Shown here in pieces: positions 17,180 through 26,004 of a stretch of DNA of 64,000 bases. Position 1 is the stretch's first letter, and each line of letters starts with the position of its first letter. The stretch lies in assembly GCA_905234145.1 (NCBI GenBank), contig CAJOGK010000025.1, positions 44,475-108,474 of the forward strand. Reading direction: 5' to 3'. Under the pieces are notes generated by a model. That model was not told the DNA's origin and did not search any database. It worked only from the letters and a program-made list of their open reading frames with translations. The DNA is from an uncultured Prevotella sp. (lineage in GTDB: Bacteria; Bacteroidota; Bacteroidia; Bacteroidales; Bacteroidaceae). The position numbers and the translations under genes are program-made.

Positions 17180-18634
17180 ATGAACAAATACTTTAAGTTA
17201 ATACTCCTATTTGCAGGACTCTTTGTATGGTCGTCCTGCGAAGACAGAGACCGACTTGATGTCGACGATATTGAGGTTCCAGCAGGCTATGCATTGTCTG
17301 CCGGAACTTCAACTGGCTTTTACAATTCCTCGGTGGCCTATGACCAGGGAGCCAGTTGGTTGTCAGGAACGTATGATGTACGATTCAATAAAGGCGACCG
17401 TTTATACGACAATGTAAAGAATTCGAACGAGAATGGTCATGGTGGAGGTCTGGGGCCTGTATATGCAGGTTACAGTTGTGGTAGTTGCCACCGTAATGCA
17501 GGTCGCACAGAACCTACTTATTGGACTAGCTTCAAGCAGGGTAGCAACGATGGTTCTGGTCCTTATGGCTTTACCTCGTCACTCATTTATATCACCCGAA
17601 AGAATGGAACGTTCTTCCCTAATTACGGACGTGTCATCCATGATCAGGCTATCTATGGCGTTCGCCCTGAAGGTAAGCTGAAAGTTAAAATCGATTCGAT
17701 GACTTACAGTTTCCCCGATGGTGAGAAATATACACTTTGTGTACCTAGATGGACAGTTACAGAGTGGTATACAGACAGTGTGAAGCCTGAAGACCTCTTC
17801 TGTACCGTTCGTGTACCTTTGCGTCACGTAGGTATGGGACAGATGATGGCGCTCGATCCTAACGAGATTGAGGCATTGGCACGCAAGAGTAACTATCCGG
17901 AATGGGGTATCAGTGGACGCTGTAACTATATTAATGAGCGTGGCAAACTTCGACTCGGACTTTCTGGCAATAAAGCCCACCATGCCGACCTTACAGTAGA
18001 ACTGGGCTTCTCCTCAGATATGGGTATGACCAATAGCCGTTATCCAGAAGAAATCTGTGAAGGTCAGATTCAGATGGAGGAAGGCTCGATGATGGGTCTT
18101 TCCTATGATATGCTCGATGTCTCGACAGAAGATATGGAGTGTGTCGACCTCTATATGCAGGGACTGGCTGTACCAGCCCGTCGTAACGTGAATGATCCAG
18201 ATGTCATCGAAGGTGAAAAACGCTTCTATGAAGCAGGATGCCATCTCTGCCATGTGGTAACACTCCATACCAAGACGCGTGGCTCAGAACTACTTGCAGG
18301 TACCGAACTCCCCTGGCTTGGTGGTCAGACGATACATCCTTATTCCGACTACTTGCTCCACGATATGGGCTCAGAGATAATGGGTGTAGGTCTTAACGAT
18401 AATTTCTGTAGTGGTCTTGCCCGTGGTAATGAGTGGCGTACCACACCGCTTTGGGGCATAGGCTTGCAGAAGAAAGTGAACGGCCATACCTATTTCCTTC
18501 ACGACGGACGTGCCCGCAACTTTGTAGAGGCCATTATGTGGCATGGCGGCGAGGGGGAAGCCTCGAAAAACAAGTTTAAGAACATGAGTAAGAAAGAGCG
18601 CGACCAGCTCATTCAGTTCCTTTGGTCACTTTGA
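17180..18634 (+). CDS. Di-haem oxidoreductase (DHOR-type) lipoprotein
   Basis: A 484-residue protein with a lipoprotein-type signal (WSSC, Cys20) and two c-type haem sites: CGSCH at residues 100-104 and CHLCH at 354-358. The layout matches the DHOR/putative thiol oxidoreductase family, which occurs beside imelysin genes. It ends with YFLHDGRARNFVEAIMWHGGEG, the family's conserved C-terminal block. It probably passes electrons at the periplasmic face, possibly to change the redox state of iron. The substrate is unknown. Confidence 0.88.
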   Translation: MNKYFKLILLFAGLFVWSSCEDRDRLDVDDIEVPAGYALSAGTSTGFYNSSVAYDQGASWLSGTYDVRFNKGDRLYDNVKNSNENGHGGGLGPVYAGYSCGSCHRNAGRTEPTYWTSFKQGSNDGSGPYGFTSSLIYITRKNGTFFPNYGRVIHDQAIYGVRPEGKLKVKIDSMTYSFPDGEKYTLCVPRWTVTEWYTDSVKPEDLFCTVRVPLRHVGMGQMMALDPNEIEALARKSNYPEWGISGRCNYINERGKLRLGLSGNKAHHADLTVELGFSSDMGMTNSRYPEEICEGQIQMEEGSMMGLSYDMLDVSTEDMECVDLYMQGLAVPARRNVNDPDVIEGEKRFYEAGCHLCHVVTLHTKTRGSELLAGTELPWLGGQTIHPYSDYLLHDMGSEIMGVGLNDNFCSGLARGNEWRTTPLWGIGLQKKVNGHTYFLHDGRARNFVEAIMWHGGEGEASKNKFKNMSKKERDQLIQFLWSL

Positions 18635-18675
18635 TAGATAATAGATTATAGTTGATAGTTTATAGTTATGATTAC
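18634..18675. repeat. TAGTTTATAGTTGATAGT-type junction repeat
   Basis: The 33-nt spacer is low-complexity ATAGTT sequence. The 28 nt at 18648-18675, ending in ATGATTAC of the porin gene, are identical to 21765-21792 at the next junction of this type, start codon included. Confidence 0.8.
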
Positions 18676-19885
18676 TAAGAAGATATTTGCCATTGTGATG
18701 GCATCAAGTATTTCGGCATCCGTTTTCGCACAGACGGAACTCAACATGGAAAACGGTGTGATTCCTATTGCCGACGATCGTGGCTTTACGCTCCAGAGCA
18801 ACGATGGCAATTTCGTGTTTAAGCCCTACCTGTATTTGCAGGCTACAGGCAATTACAAATATTACGACGATGAAGGTCTCGATAAAGCCTATAATCAGGA
18901 TAATGTAGCAAACTCCGGTTTTGCCATGCCTTATGCCATTATCGGTTTTACAGGTAAGGCCTTTGGCAAGATCGATTATAATGTCAGCATTAATGCTGCT
19001 GCCTCTGGTGGAAATGTTCTCCAGCAGGCCTGGATAGACTATGCCGTAAGTCCTGCACTCCGTTTCCGTGTAGGTAAGTTTAAGACACCATTCACCCATG
19101 CCTATCTTACCACTCTTGGCGAAACGCTTTTCTCTTCGTTGCCTACCTCGCTTACTGCAACGGCTATTCTGCCTTACGCACTCAATGCCGTAACCCCTGG
19201 TATTGGCACAGGTTTCGACATTGGAGTAGAGATGCATGGCTTCATTGCCAATAAGTTTGGTTATGAGGTCGGTTTGTGGAATGGTACTGGTTCTGGTCAG
19301 AATGGTGCTACCAAAACCATTAGCGACGATCTTCATATTCCTTCTTTACTCTATGCTGGTCGTCTTACCTTCCAGCCTTATGGCGCTATGCCACTTACCC
19401 AAGGTAACCCCAAACTCCTGCATGAAAAGAAAATGCTCGTTGGTGTCAGTGCCAACTACAATGTAGAATCAGAGAATGAGTCGACCAACGACTTCCGTGC
19501 TGGTGTAGAGTTCGCCATGCTGATGAACCGTTGGTATGTAGGTGTCGAGGCATATTATATGCGCATAGGCTTTACCGATCGTCAGAAGATTGATGACAGT
19601 TATAACTACTGGGGTGGCTATGGTCAGGTAGGCTATTTCGTTCATCGTCAGTTGCAGTTAGGTCTGCGCTACGATTTCTTCGATCGTAACGGTACTGGCA
19701 AAGATGGTATTCTTAATATGCCAGCCGCTACCATCAATTACTTCATACCCAAAACCAATATCAAACTCTCAGCCATGTATCAGTACATAGGTCGCACAGG
19801 TCATGCGACACAGCTCGATCGCGACATTGACGACCTTGGTATCTGTACCCACATGGCTCAAGTTATGCTTCAATATGCCTTCTAA
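18668..19885 (+). CDS. Outer-membrane porin, second copy in the cluster
   Basis: A 405-residue protein with a signal peptide ending VFAQ. Repeated beta strands include KPYLYLQATGNYKYY, LRFRVGKFKTPFTHAYLT and a final aromatic strand (MLQYAF). It resembles phosphate-selective porin O/P proteins and is distinct in sequence from the porin at 14688. It ends 1 nt before the cytochrome c lipoprotein gene. The pair of porins flanking imelysin and DHOR suggests that the cluster moves a small ion or complex through the outer membrane. Confidence 0.78.
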   Translation: MITKKIFAIVMASSISASVFAQTELNMENGVIPIADDRGFTLQSNDGNFVFKPYLYLQATGNYKYYDDEGLDKAYNQDNVANSGFAMPYAIIGFTGKAFGKIDYNVSINAAASGGNVLQQAWIDYAVSPALRFRVGKFKTPFTHAYLTTLGETLFSSLPTSLTATAILPYALNAVTPGIGTGFDIGVEMHGFIANKFGYEVGLWNGTGSGQNGATKTISDDLHIPSLLYAGRLTFQPYGAMPLTQGNPKLLHEKKMLVGVSANYNVESENESTNDFRAGVEFAMLMNRWYVGVEAYYMRIGFTDRQKIDDSYNYWGGYGQVGYFVHRQLQLGLRYDFFDRNGTGKDGILNMPAATINYFIPKTNIKLSAMYQYIGRTGHATQLDRDIDDLGICTHMAQVMLQYAF

Positions 19886-19886
19886 T

Positions 19887-20603
19887 ATGATAGCAAAGAA
19901 ATATTTATCATTATTAGCATTGAGCCTGTTGTTCGTCGCTTGCGATGATGGTCGTATTGAGGAAAATACCATTTCGTTCAAGGAGGGCCGTGTCGTGAAA
20001 ATGACGGGTACGCTATATGGACTGGAGAATTGGCCCGACGAATACAGTGTGGCCATCGCTGGTTTCGACGGTACAGATGATTATGCCGCTATCTCCAAGG
20101 CCCTACCTAAAAATGATGACGGACCAGTAGAAGTGGTACTCTCTGGTATCTCTGACAATGTAACGAATGTGCAACTTTGTGTACTCGACCGTCTTCGTCG
20201 CCACGTGATGACCTTCCAGCAGATAGAACTCGAACAGACGCGTGACACTATCTACATGGAAGTGGGCACGGTGAATGCCAGCATGTATAATGCTATCCAG
20301 CAGAGCTTCTTTAATACCACCTGCGCCAATTGCCATGGTGCATCCAACAGAGCCGCAGCAGGCCTTTATCTTACGGAGGGGAAAAGCTACGATGCCTTGG
20401 TGGGGAAACCTTCTAAAAAGGTGCCAGGTATTAATATGGTAGAACCTGGTGATGCCAGCAATAGCCTCTTGCATATCATCCTACATCAGGAGAGTGTAGA
20501 AGGCATTTCTATGACCCATCGCGACCTTGTGTCAGAGAAAAATGACCAGAGCATTCTGCCGCTCATCGATAGTTGGATTAATAACGGCGCAAAAGAAAAA
20601 TAA
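19887..20603 (+). CDS. Mono-haem cytochrome c lipoprotein
   Basis: A 238-residue protein starting at ATG 19887, immediately after the porin stop. The signal ends in lipobox FVAC (Cys19). Residues ~30-130 are a beta-rich domain of unknown type. The C-terminal ~95 residues form a cytochrome c-like domain with CANCH at 146-150 and Met/His candidates for the sixth ligand (MTHRDL near 209). It probably exchanges electrons with the DHOR protein. A longer frame begins upstream but overlaps the porin and lacks the signal at its start. Confidence 0.82.
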   Translation: MIAKKYLSLLALSLLFVACDDGRIEENTISFKEGRVVKMTGTLYGLENWPDEYSVAIAGFDGTDDYAAISKALPKNDDGPVEVVLSGISDNVTNVQLCVLDRLRRHVMTFQQIELEQTRDTIYMEVGTVNASMYNAIQQSFFNTTCANCHGASNRAAAGLYLTEGKSYDALVGKPSKKVPGINMVEPGDASNSLLHIILHQESVEGISMTHRDLVSEKNDQSILPLIDSWINNGAKEK

Positions 20604-20608
20604 GGATT

Positions 20609-21754
20609 ATGGATAAGAAACAACAGACATATAATTTTGAAAACGCATTTGCAGAGGTTTTCCAGTTCGATAATGGGACTGAAGTTGCTGAGTACCACAT
20701 GATGATACATGTCAACTCGTCTCGACTTTCTTTCCCCCAGCAACTGGAAGCTGTTCTGAATGCTTATAGCCAGCTCATAGAAGGAGAACTCAGTGGCGCT
20801 CAGGCAGTATTCAAACGCTATTTTTTGAGCGATGCCGCTAATCAGGCCGATGATGTCATCGCCTCCGATGTCACCGATTGTGCCAAGAGTATCATCCAGC
20901 AAGCCCCCCTCGATGGCACAAAAATCGCCCTCTGGGTGTATCTGATGACGAACGTACAGACGGGTATCGGCAAGAGTGGCTTGTACGAAGTGCGTCATGG
21001 CGATTTCCGCCATCTGTGGAACGGCTCTGCCCATAATATGGCAGCTAACTCGGAATACCAGACACGATTGCTCTTCAATGAGTATAATATGCAGCTGATT
21101 CAGGAGGGGTGTACGCTCGAGACCAACTGTATCCGTACTTGGTTTTTTGTCAATGATGTCGATCTGAACTATGGTGGCGTGGTACGTGCCCGTAATCAGT
21201 TTTTCTTTACCCAGGGCCTTACAGTAAATACCCATTTCATAGCCTCTACGGGCATTGGCGGGCGACAGCAAGACCCTAATGTGCTCTCTCAGATGGATAA
21301 CTATGCCATCGCAGGCGTTAAGAAAGAACAGATACACTATCTTTATGCCTCTACCCATCTCAATCGCACCAGCGACTATGGTGTAAGTTTTGAGCGTGGC
21401 ACTCAAGTAAACTATGCTGATCGTCGTCACGTATTTATTTCTGGTACTGCCTCTATCAACAATAAAGGCGAAATCATGTATCCCAAGGATATCGTTAAAC
21501 AAACCCATCGTATGTGGGAGAATGTAGAGGCCCTGTTGGCTGAGGCCGATTGTAACTTTAATGACGTCGCCGAGATGGTGGTCTATCTGCGTGATACAGC
21601 CGATTACGAACTCGTACGCGAGCTCTATGAGGAGCGCTTTGCTGGCAAGCCATTTGTCATTGTCAATGCCCCCGTTTGTCGCCCAGGTTGGTTGATCGAA
21701 ATGGAGTGTATGGCAGTAAAAGCCGTCGATTTGCCAACGATGCCGAAATTTTAG
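20609..21754 (+). CDS. Rid-family (YjgF/FkbO-like) protein
   Basis: A 381-residue cytosolic protein. The C-terminal ~130 residues match the Rid (YjgF/YER057c/UK114) fold, with HVFISGTASINNKGEIMYP, QTHRMWENVEALLAEADC and AEMVVYLRD. The longer N-terminal part makes it resemble the chorismatase-like/FkbO group or a related long Rid protein. Rid proteins hydrolyse reactive imines; FkbO-type ones act on chorismate. It follows the cytochrome gene by 5 nt. Why a cytosolic Rid protein sits among periplasmic haem proteins is unclear. Confidence 0.72.
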   Translation: MDKKQQTYNFENAFAEVFQFDNGTEVAEYHMMIHVNSSRLSFPQQLEAVLNAYSQLIEGELSGAQAVFKRYFLSDAANQADDVIASDVTDCAKSIIQQAPLDGTKIALWVYLMTNVQTGIGKSGLYEVRHGDFRHLWNGSAHNMAANSEYQTRLLFNEYNMQLIQEGCTLETNCIRTWFFVNDVDLNYGGVVRARNQFFFTQGLTVNTHFIASTGIGGRQQDPNVLSQMDNYAIAGVKKEQIHYLYASTHLNRTSDYGVSFERGTQVNYADRRHVFISGTASINNKGEIMYPKDIVKQTHRMWENVEALLAEADCNFNDVAEMVVYLRDTADYELVRELYEERFAGKPFVIVNAPVCRPGWLIEMECMAVKAVDLPTMPKF

Positions 21755-21864
21755 TTTATAGTAGATAGTTGATAGTTTATAGTTATGATTACCAAAAGAG
21801 TTGTTGCAATAGTGTTTGTAGCGCATTGTTTACTATTCACTATCCACTATCCACTATCCACTAT
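21752..21864. repeat. Imperfect inverted repeat spanning a start codon
   Basis: The left arm (21752-21784) is ATAGTT-type repeat. The right arm (21832-21864) is CTATCCACTA repeated. The arms are partly complementary and flank the ATG at 21785. The right arm is coding and supplies part of the signal peptide. Confidence 0.7.
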
Positions 21865-22456
21865 TTCTGCCCGCAGTATCCAGACCATCAATGCAGAAAA
21901 GGCGAAAGAAGTGGCACGCGAGCAGGTTGTAGCCAACAATCGTCTGTGTCCCTTCTCTACCTTTGCGCTCGATTTTCTGAATTCAGTCTATGGCAAGAGT
22001 AGCTACAAGGGCCTTACTCCTGAACAAGTGGTCTATGGCTGGCTGCTTCGCCCGGACGTTTGGAAAGACGAACCGATGATTCATATCCCAGATGCCCGTC
22101 TTCGTGAGCAACTGAATATATCGGGCGAATATGCCAAGTTTTCTGAGCTCTTCGATGATACATTAGGGTATAAGCTCAATTCGTTAGGTTCAGACCTTCC
22201 TGAACACATGCAACGTTTTGCACGCGAAACACCAGCAGCTATTAGTCTTGATGAGAAAGTGGGCGATATCATTCTTCTGACGAAGGGACTATTATTTCAG
22301 CCACGCCCCGCTAATATGGCACCTTTACCCTCATGGCGTGTCGAGGCTGAAATTCTATGGAATCATACCCACTTATGGGTAGTGATGCTTGTCCTTTTGG
22401 CAGTAATCGCTACTTTTTGCTATTTACGCCTCACTTCCCACATCAAAAATACCTAA
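21785..22456 (+). CDS. Cytochrome c biogenesis-type periplasmic protein (short CcsB/ResB-like)
   Basis: A 223-residue protein with an N-terminal signal/anchor, a periplasmic domain and one C-terminal membrane helix (LWVVMLVLLAVIATFCYL). The segment from NNRLCPFSTFALDFL through GKSSYKGLTPEQVVYGWLLRPDVW resembles the periplasmic part of the large Bacteroidota ResB/CcsA cytochrome c synthases. It is far shorter than those, and no CcsA-like part follows. It may be a specialised helper for haem attachment to the upstream cytochromes or a truncated remnant. Half of the signal peptide is encoded by repeat DNA. Confidence 0.55.
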   Translation: MITKRVVAIVFVAHCLLFTIHYPLSTISARSIQTINAEKAKEVAREQVVANNRLCPFSTFALDFLNSVYGKSSYKGLTPEQVVYGWLLRPDVWKDEPMIHIPDARLREQLNISGEYAKFSELFDDTLGYKLNSLGSDLPEHMQRFARETPAAISLDEKVGDIILLTKGLLFQPRPANMAPLPSWRVEAEILWNHTHLWVVMLVLLAVIATFCYLRLTSHIKNT

Positions 22457-22488
22457 TTGTGATTATTGTGCATATCGGAAATAATGAT

Positions 22489-22496
22489 TACCTTTG
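22489..22496 (+). promoter_or_regulatory. -7 box for the hemerythrin-LuxR gene
   Basis: TACCTTTG followed by GCACC, with TTG 20 nt upstream, lies 41 nt before the ATG at 22537. Confidence 0.6.
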
Positions 22497-22536
22497 CACC
22501 CGGTAATCATTAGTTGGTAGTTAATAGTTTAAAGAG

Positions 22537-23483
22537 ATGAAAAATCAGAAGATGTACGAGTCAGATGACAAGATGATTTCACTCATCCGCGACAATTACG
22601 ACTGGGAAGTTTTGGCATCAATCTGGGTTTTGGAGATAAAACGGTTAAGGAAACGTGTGAGGATAACGATGTAGATACCTATACTTTCTTAGCGGTGGTC
22701 AACTATACCATCAATGGCTATGGCGATTTCGAGGCCGATGAGCAATTGTCTGTTCCCACGCTGCTGCACTATCTGGAGGCCAGTCATGCTTATTTTCTCG
22801 ATTTCCAGTTGCCTTATATCCGTCGCGAGTTGCAGGAGTCGCTCGATGAAAGCGAATCGCTTGCCAAGCTTATTCTTCGCTTCTACGATGAATATGCCCA
22901 CGAGATTCGTCGCCACATGAAATACGAGCAAAAGACGCTGTTTCCATACGTACAGTCACTGATAGAGGGCCATCCTGCTAATGATTATAACGTGGAAACC
23001 TTCTCAAAGCATCATGGGGCTACCGATAAGAAGTTGCGTGAGTTAAAGCTACTTATTATCAAGTATCTGCCCCAAGACGGTCTGCATAACAACCAACTTA
23101 CGGCTACGCTCCACGATATTTACGAAAACGAAGTGTGGCTTCGTCAGCATGCCGAGGTAGAAGACCGTATTTTTACACCTGCTATTAAGCGACTGGAGCT
23201 ATTGACCAAGCAAGAAGATGTCTCCAAGAATATCACCTCGATGGTATTCAGGAGTGGTCAGGATAATAGCGAGGCACTCAGCGACCGTGAGCGAGAAGTG
23301 ATTATCGGGGTGGTACAGGGCATGTCGAACAAGGAGATTGCCGACCATCTCTGCATCTCTGTCAACACCGTTATCACCCATCGTCGTAACATCGCACGTA
23401 AATTGCAGATCCACTCTCCTGCAGGTCTTACCATTTACGCCATTGTCAACGGCTTCGTCGATATATCGAGTGTAAAGCTATAA
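22537..23483 (+). pseudogene. Hemerythrin-LuxR regulator, frameshifted near its N-terminus
   Basis: The downstream frame (to 23483) is intact from about codon 25. It begins FGINLGFGDKTVKETC, a ScdA/RIC-type N-terminal domain. A hemerythrin-like four-helix domain follows with iron-ligand-type His/Glu/Asp (EIRRHMKYEQ, SKHHGATDK, RQHAEVEDRIF). It ends in a LuxR-type HTH (LSDREREVIIGVVQGMSNKEIA). The matching start ATG (22537) and first ~20 codons are in another frame; a loss of about 10-13 nt near 22604 explains this. It would sense O2, NO or iron state and act on DNA. Internal starts could still yield the two main domains. Confidence 0.8.
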
Positions 23484-25817
23484 TTGACTTATTTCTGAGA
23501 AATAGAATTCACGGATTGGCTTCTTCTTGGGCTGTCCCTTTAAGATGATAGCTTGCTGTAAGCGGATATCCTGTGACGAAGCACCTATCTTGATTTGATA
23601 CGTTCCGGGCTGGATTTCCCACTGGCGCTCTCCAGCGTTGGTGTAATAACCTAACTGCTCGGTATACAGCTTTACATTCACCTTCTTGCTCTCACCTGGT
23701 TTCAACGAGATACGTGCGAATCCTTGCAACTGGATAGGACGAATATTCTGAGTGCTATCGGCAGGGGAGATGTAAATCTGAGCTACTTCATCAGCAGCAA
23801 CCTCGCCTGTATTCTTTACCTCGAAAGAGAGATTGAAAGACGCTTCGTCGATGGTTGCTTCCTGAGCAGCCTCTAAGTTAGAATACTCAAATGTGGTATA
23901 GCTCAAACCATGACCAAATGGCCAAGCGATACGTGAATCTTTTTCTGCGGAGTAGTTATAGCAGATAGGTTCATTGATCTCAACATTAGGATAGCTGACA
24001 GAGAGTTTGGCAGATGGCGATACCTTGCCATAAAGGATGTCAGCCACCGCATTACCACCTTCCTCACCTGGGTACCAAGCCTGAATAATAGCGGCACACT
24101 TCTCGGCAAGACCAGAGATAATCTGAGCTCTGCCACCAAACATTACCAATACAACGGGCTTGCCAGTCTTGATAAGTTCCTCTACAAACTGCTCCTGTTT
24201 GCCAGGCAAACGAAGTCCCTGTCGATCGCGGTTTTCACCACAGAGCATCACGTTCTCACCCATAGCTGCAATAATCACATCTGCATCCTGGGCCATCTTG
24301 AGGGCTTCTGCCTTATTGGCTGTCTCGCCAGAATCTACCTTACGATGCAGCAAGTCGTATTCCCAAGCGCGTGCATCGCCCAGTTCGCTGTACTTCGTTT
24401 CCACCTCTTCTGTCCAGTCGCAACCACGAGAATACATCACGTTAACTCCCTCAGGCTTGTGATTCTGCATAGCCTCAAGCAGCTTAACGATATGCGGATT
24501 CTCATACTTATAGTCTACCATCTTCCAGAAGTACGACATGGCGGGATAGGTATAGTCGCCACACATTGCCCAGATAGAGTTGGCATTAGGACCCGTGAGA
24601 AGCACATTCTTAACATCCTTAATAGGCAGCACGCCATTGTTCTCTAACAATACGATAGACTGAGCGGCGATATCGTAAGCAGTCTGACGCTCTTCTGGGG
24701 TATCGAGTTTGATTTCCTCCTTCGAATAGAGGTACGCATCCTTATCAAAGAGTCCCATGCGGAACTTGATACGCAGCACATTCTTCACAGCGCGCTCCAA
24801 TACCTCGGGCTTTACAAGTCCCTTGTCGATAGCCTCTTGTAAATACTGGTAGTTGGCACCATGGGGAAAGTCTACATCGTTACCGTTGTTGATGGCTGCT
24901 GCAGCCTTTTCTACTACAGCTTCGATATTAGGAATCTGGTCGATAGCGGTATAATCACTCACTACCATACCATCGAAACCTACATAATCGCGAAGGATAT
25001 CCTGCAAAATCTCACTATTGGCCACGCAACGGATACCATGCACATCGTGGTAGCCAGGCATCACAGCCACACTACCGGTTAAACGAATCATAGCTTCGTG
25101 AGGCATCAGAATCTCTTCCATCATCTCTTTCTCATCGGCATCACCTCCGCCACCATAACCCAGATAATGCTTCGAACATGCACCAACACCCTTTTTCAGA
25201 TCTCCCTGCTGGAGGCCTTTTACGAAGGCTGTACCCATCACGGCTGAGAGGTAGCCATCTTCGCCATACGACTCTTCGAGGCGATTGAAGCTAGGTGTGC
25301 GACATACATCGACCATTGGCGAAAGGGCGAAGATACCACCCATTTTTCGCAGTTGGGTACTCGTTTGACGCGTCTTTAATTCTGCCAACCCAGGATTAAA
25401 AGATCCTGCCTGTCCGATTTGCTGGGGATAGATTGTAGAACCCAAGGTATTGACACCAGAAAGCACCTCTTCATGCAAGAGTGCAGGGATGCCATTAGGC
25501 GTATGGTGCATAAGCCAGTCCTGAATGGCAATGGCGCGATCACGAAGTACCTGTGGCTCGCGAGGCTGTTGCATACAGAACTGAGAGAAGTGGCCGATAC
25601 CATAAGGTATCAACTCACGGCACTTGGCTGTATCTAGTTTCCCCTCAGCGTCGAAGAGTTCGTCCATATACATACTTCTCAACTGAGCTATGCGCTCTTC
25701 CTGAGGCATCTTTTGATAAAGCTCGTCAATTTGCTGTTCGATATCCACTGCTGCTGTATTACAGCCTGCTAATAATACTGTCATACCTATAAATTTTAAA
25801 ATCTTAGTATATCCCAT
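23478..25817 (-). CDS. bglX: GH3 beta-glucosidase, lipoprotein
   Basis: A 779-residue glycoside hydrolase family 3 protein starting at ATG 25817 (lipobox LAGC, Cys19). Longer in-frame sequence upstream includes the promoter and is excluded. The N-terminal TIM barrel contains KHYLGYGGGGDADEKEM and the nucleophile Asp in GMVVSDYTAI. The second alpha/beta domain and a C-terminal fibronectin-III-like domain (FPFGHGLSYTTFEYSN) follow. It releases terminal beta-glucosyl or beta-xylosyl units from oligosaccharides in the periplasm. It overlaps the convergent regulator gene by 6 nt. Confidence 0.93.
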   Translation of the reverse strand: MGYTKILKFIGMTVLLAGCNTAAVDIEQQIDELYQKMPQEERIAQLRSMYMDELFDAEGKLDTAKCRELIPYGIGHFSQFCMQQPREPQVLRDRAIAIQDWLMHHTPNGIPALLHEEVLSGVNTLGSTIYPQQIGQAGSFNPGLAELKTRQTSTQLRKMGGIFALSPMVDVCRTPSFNRLEESYGEDGYLSAVMGTAFVKGLQQGDLKKGVGACSKHYLGYGGGGDADEKEMMEEILMPHEAMIRLTGSVAVMPGYHDVHGIRCVANSEILQDILRDYVGFDGMVVSDYTAIDQIPNIEAVVEKAAAAINNGNDVDFPHGANYQYLQEAIDKGLVKPEVLERAVKNVLRIKFRMGLFDKDAYLYSKEEIKLDTPEERQTAYDIAAQSIVLLENNGVLPIKDVKNVLLTGPNANSIWAMCGDYTYPAMSYFWKMVDYKYENPHIVKLLEAMQNHKPEGVNVMYSRGCDWTEEVETKYSELGDARAWEYDLLHRKVDSGETANKAEALKMAQDADVIIAAMGENVMLCGENRDRQGLRLPGKQEQFVEELIKTGKPVVLVMFGGRAQIISGLAEKCAAIIQAWYPGEEGGNAVADILYGKVSPSAKLSVSYPNVEINEPICYNYSAEKDSRIAWPFGHGLSYTTFEYSNLEAAQEATIDEASFNLSFEVKNTGEVAADEVAQIYISPADSTQNIRPIQLQGFARISLKPGESKKVNVKLYTEQLGYYTNAGERQWEIQPGTYQIKIGASSQDIRLQQAIILKGQPKKKPIREFYFSEISQL

Positions 25818-25850
25818 ATTGCTTTTGTTGATTGTTTTTGATTCTAGTTG

Positions 25851-25858
25851 CAAAAATA
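25851..25858 (-). promoter_or_regulatory. -7 box for the GH3 gene
   Basis: Minus-strand TATTTTTG followed by GCAAC, 33 nt upstream of the start. Confidence 0.55.
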
Positions 25859-25917
25859 CAGTTTTTTTCTGAATAACCGCTATTTTATGCAAAGTTTTGA
25901 GATTTATTTGTAAATGA

Positions 25918-25947
25918 GATAGGGCTACCCTCACGGGCAACCCTATC
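25918..25947 (-). terminator. Stem-loop downstream of aroB
   Basis: GATAGGG (25918-25924) pairs with CCCTATC (25941-25947), with inner CCC/GGG pairing. It lies between aroB and the GH3 promoter and probably ends the aroB transcript, though its U-tract is weak. Confidence 0.5.
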
Positions 25948-26004
25948 TTCGATTAGTTAGTAATATGATCAGGTCAATTAAGTTGATTGGTTGGTCTTAT
26001 TTGT

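Noticed and set aside
20486..21826. 446-residue open frame on the minus strand
   Set aside because: It lies antisense to the Rid-family gene, shows no domain-like pattern and has no start context. It is a codon-bias shadow.
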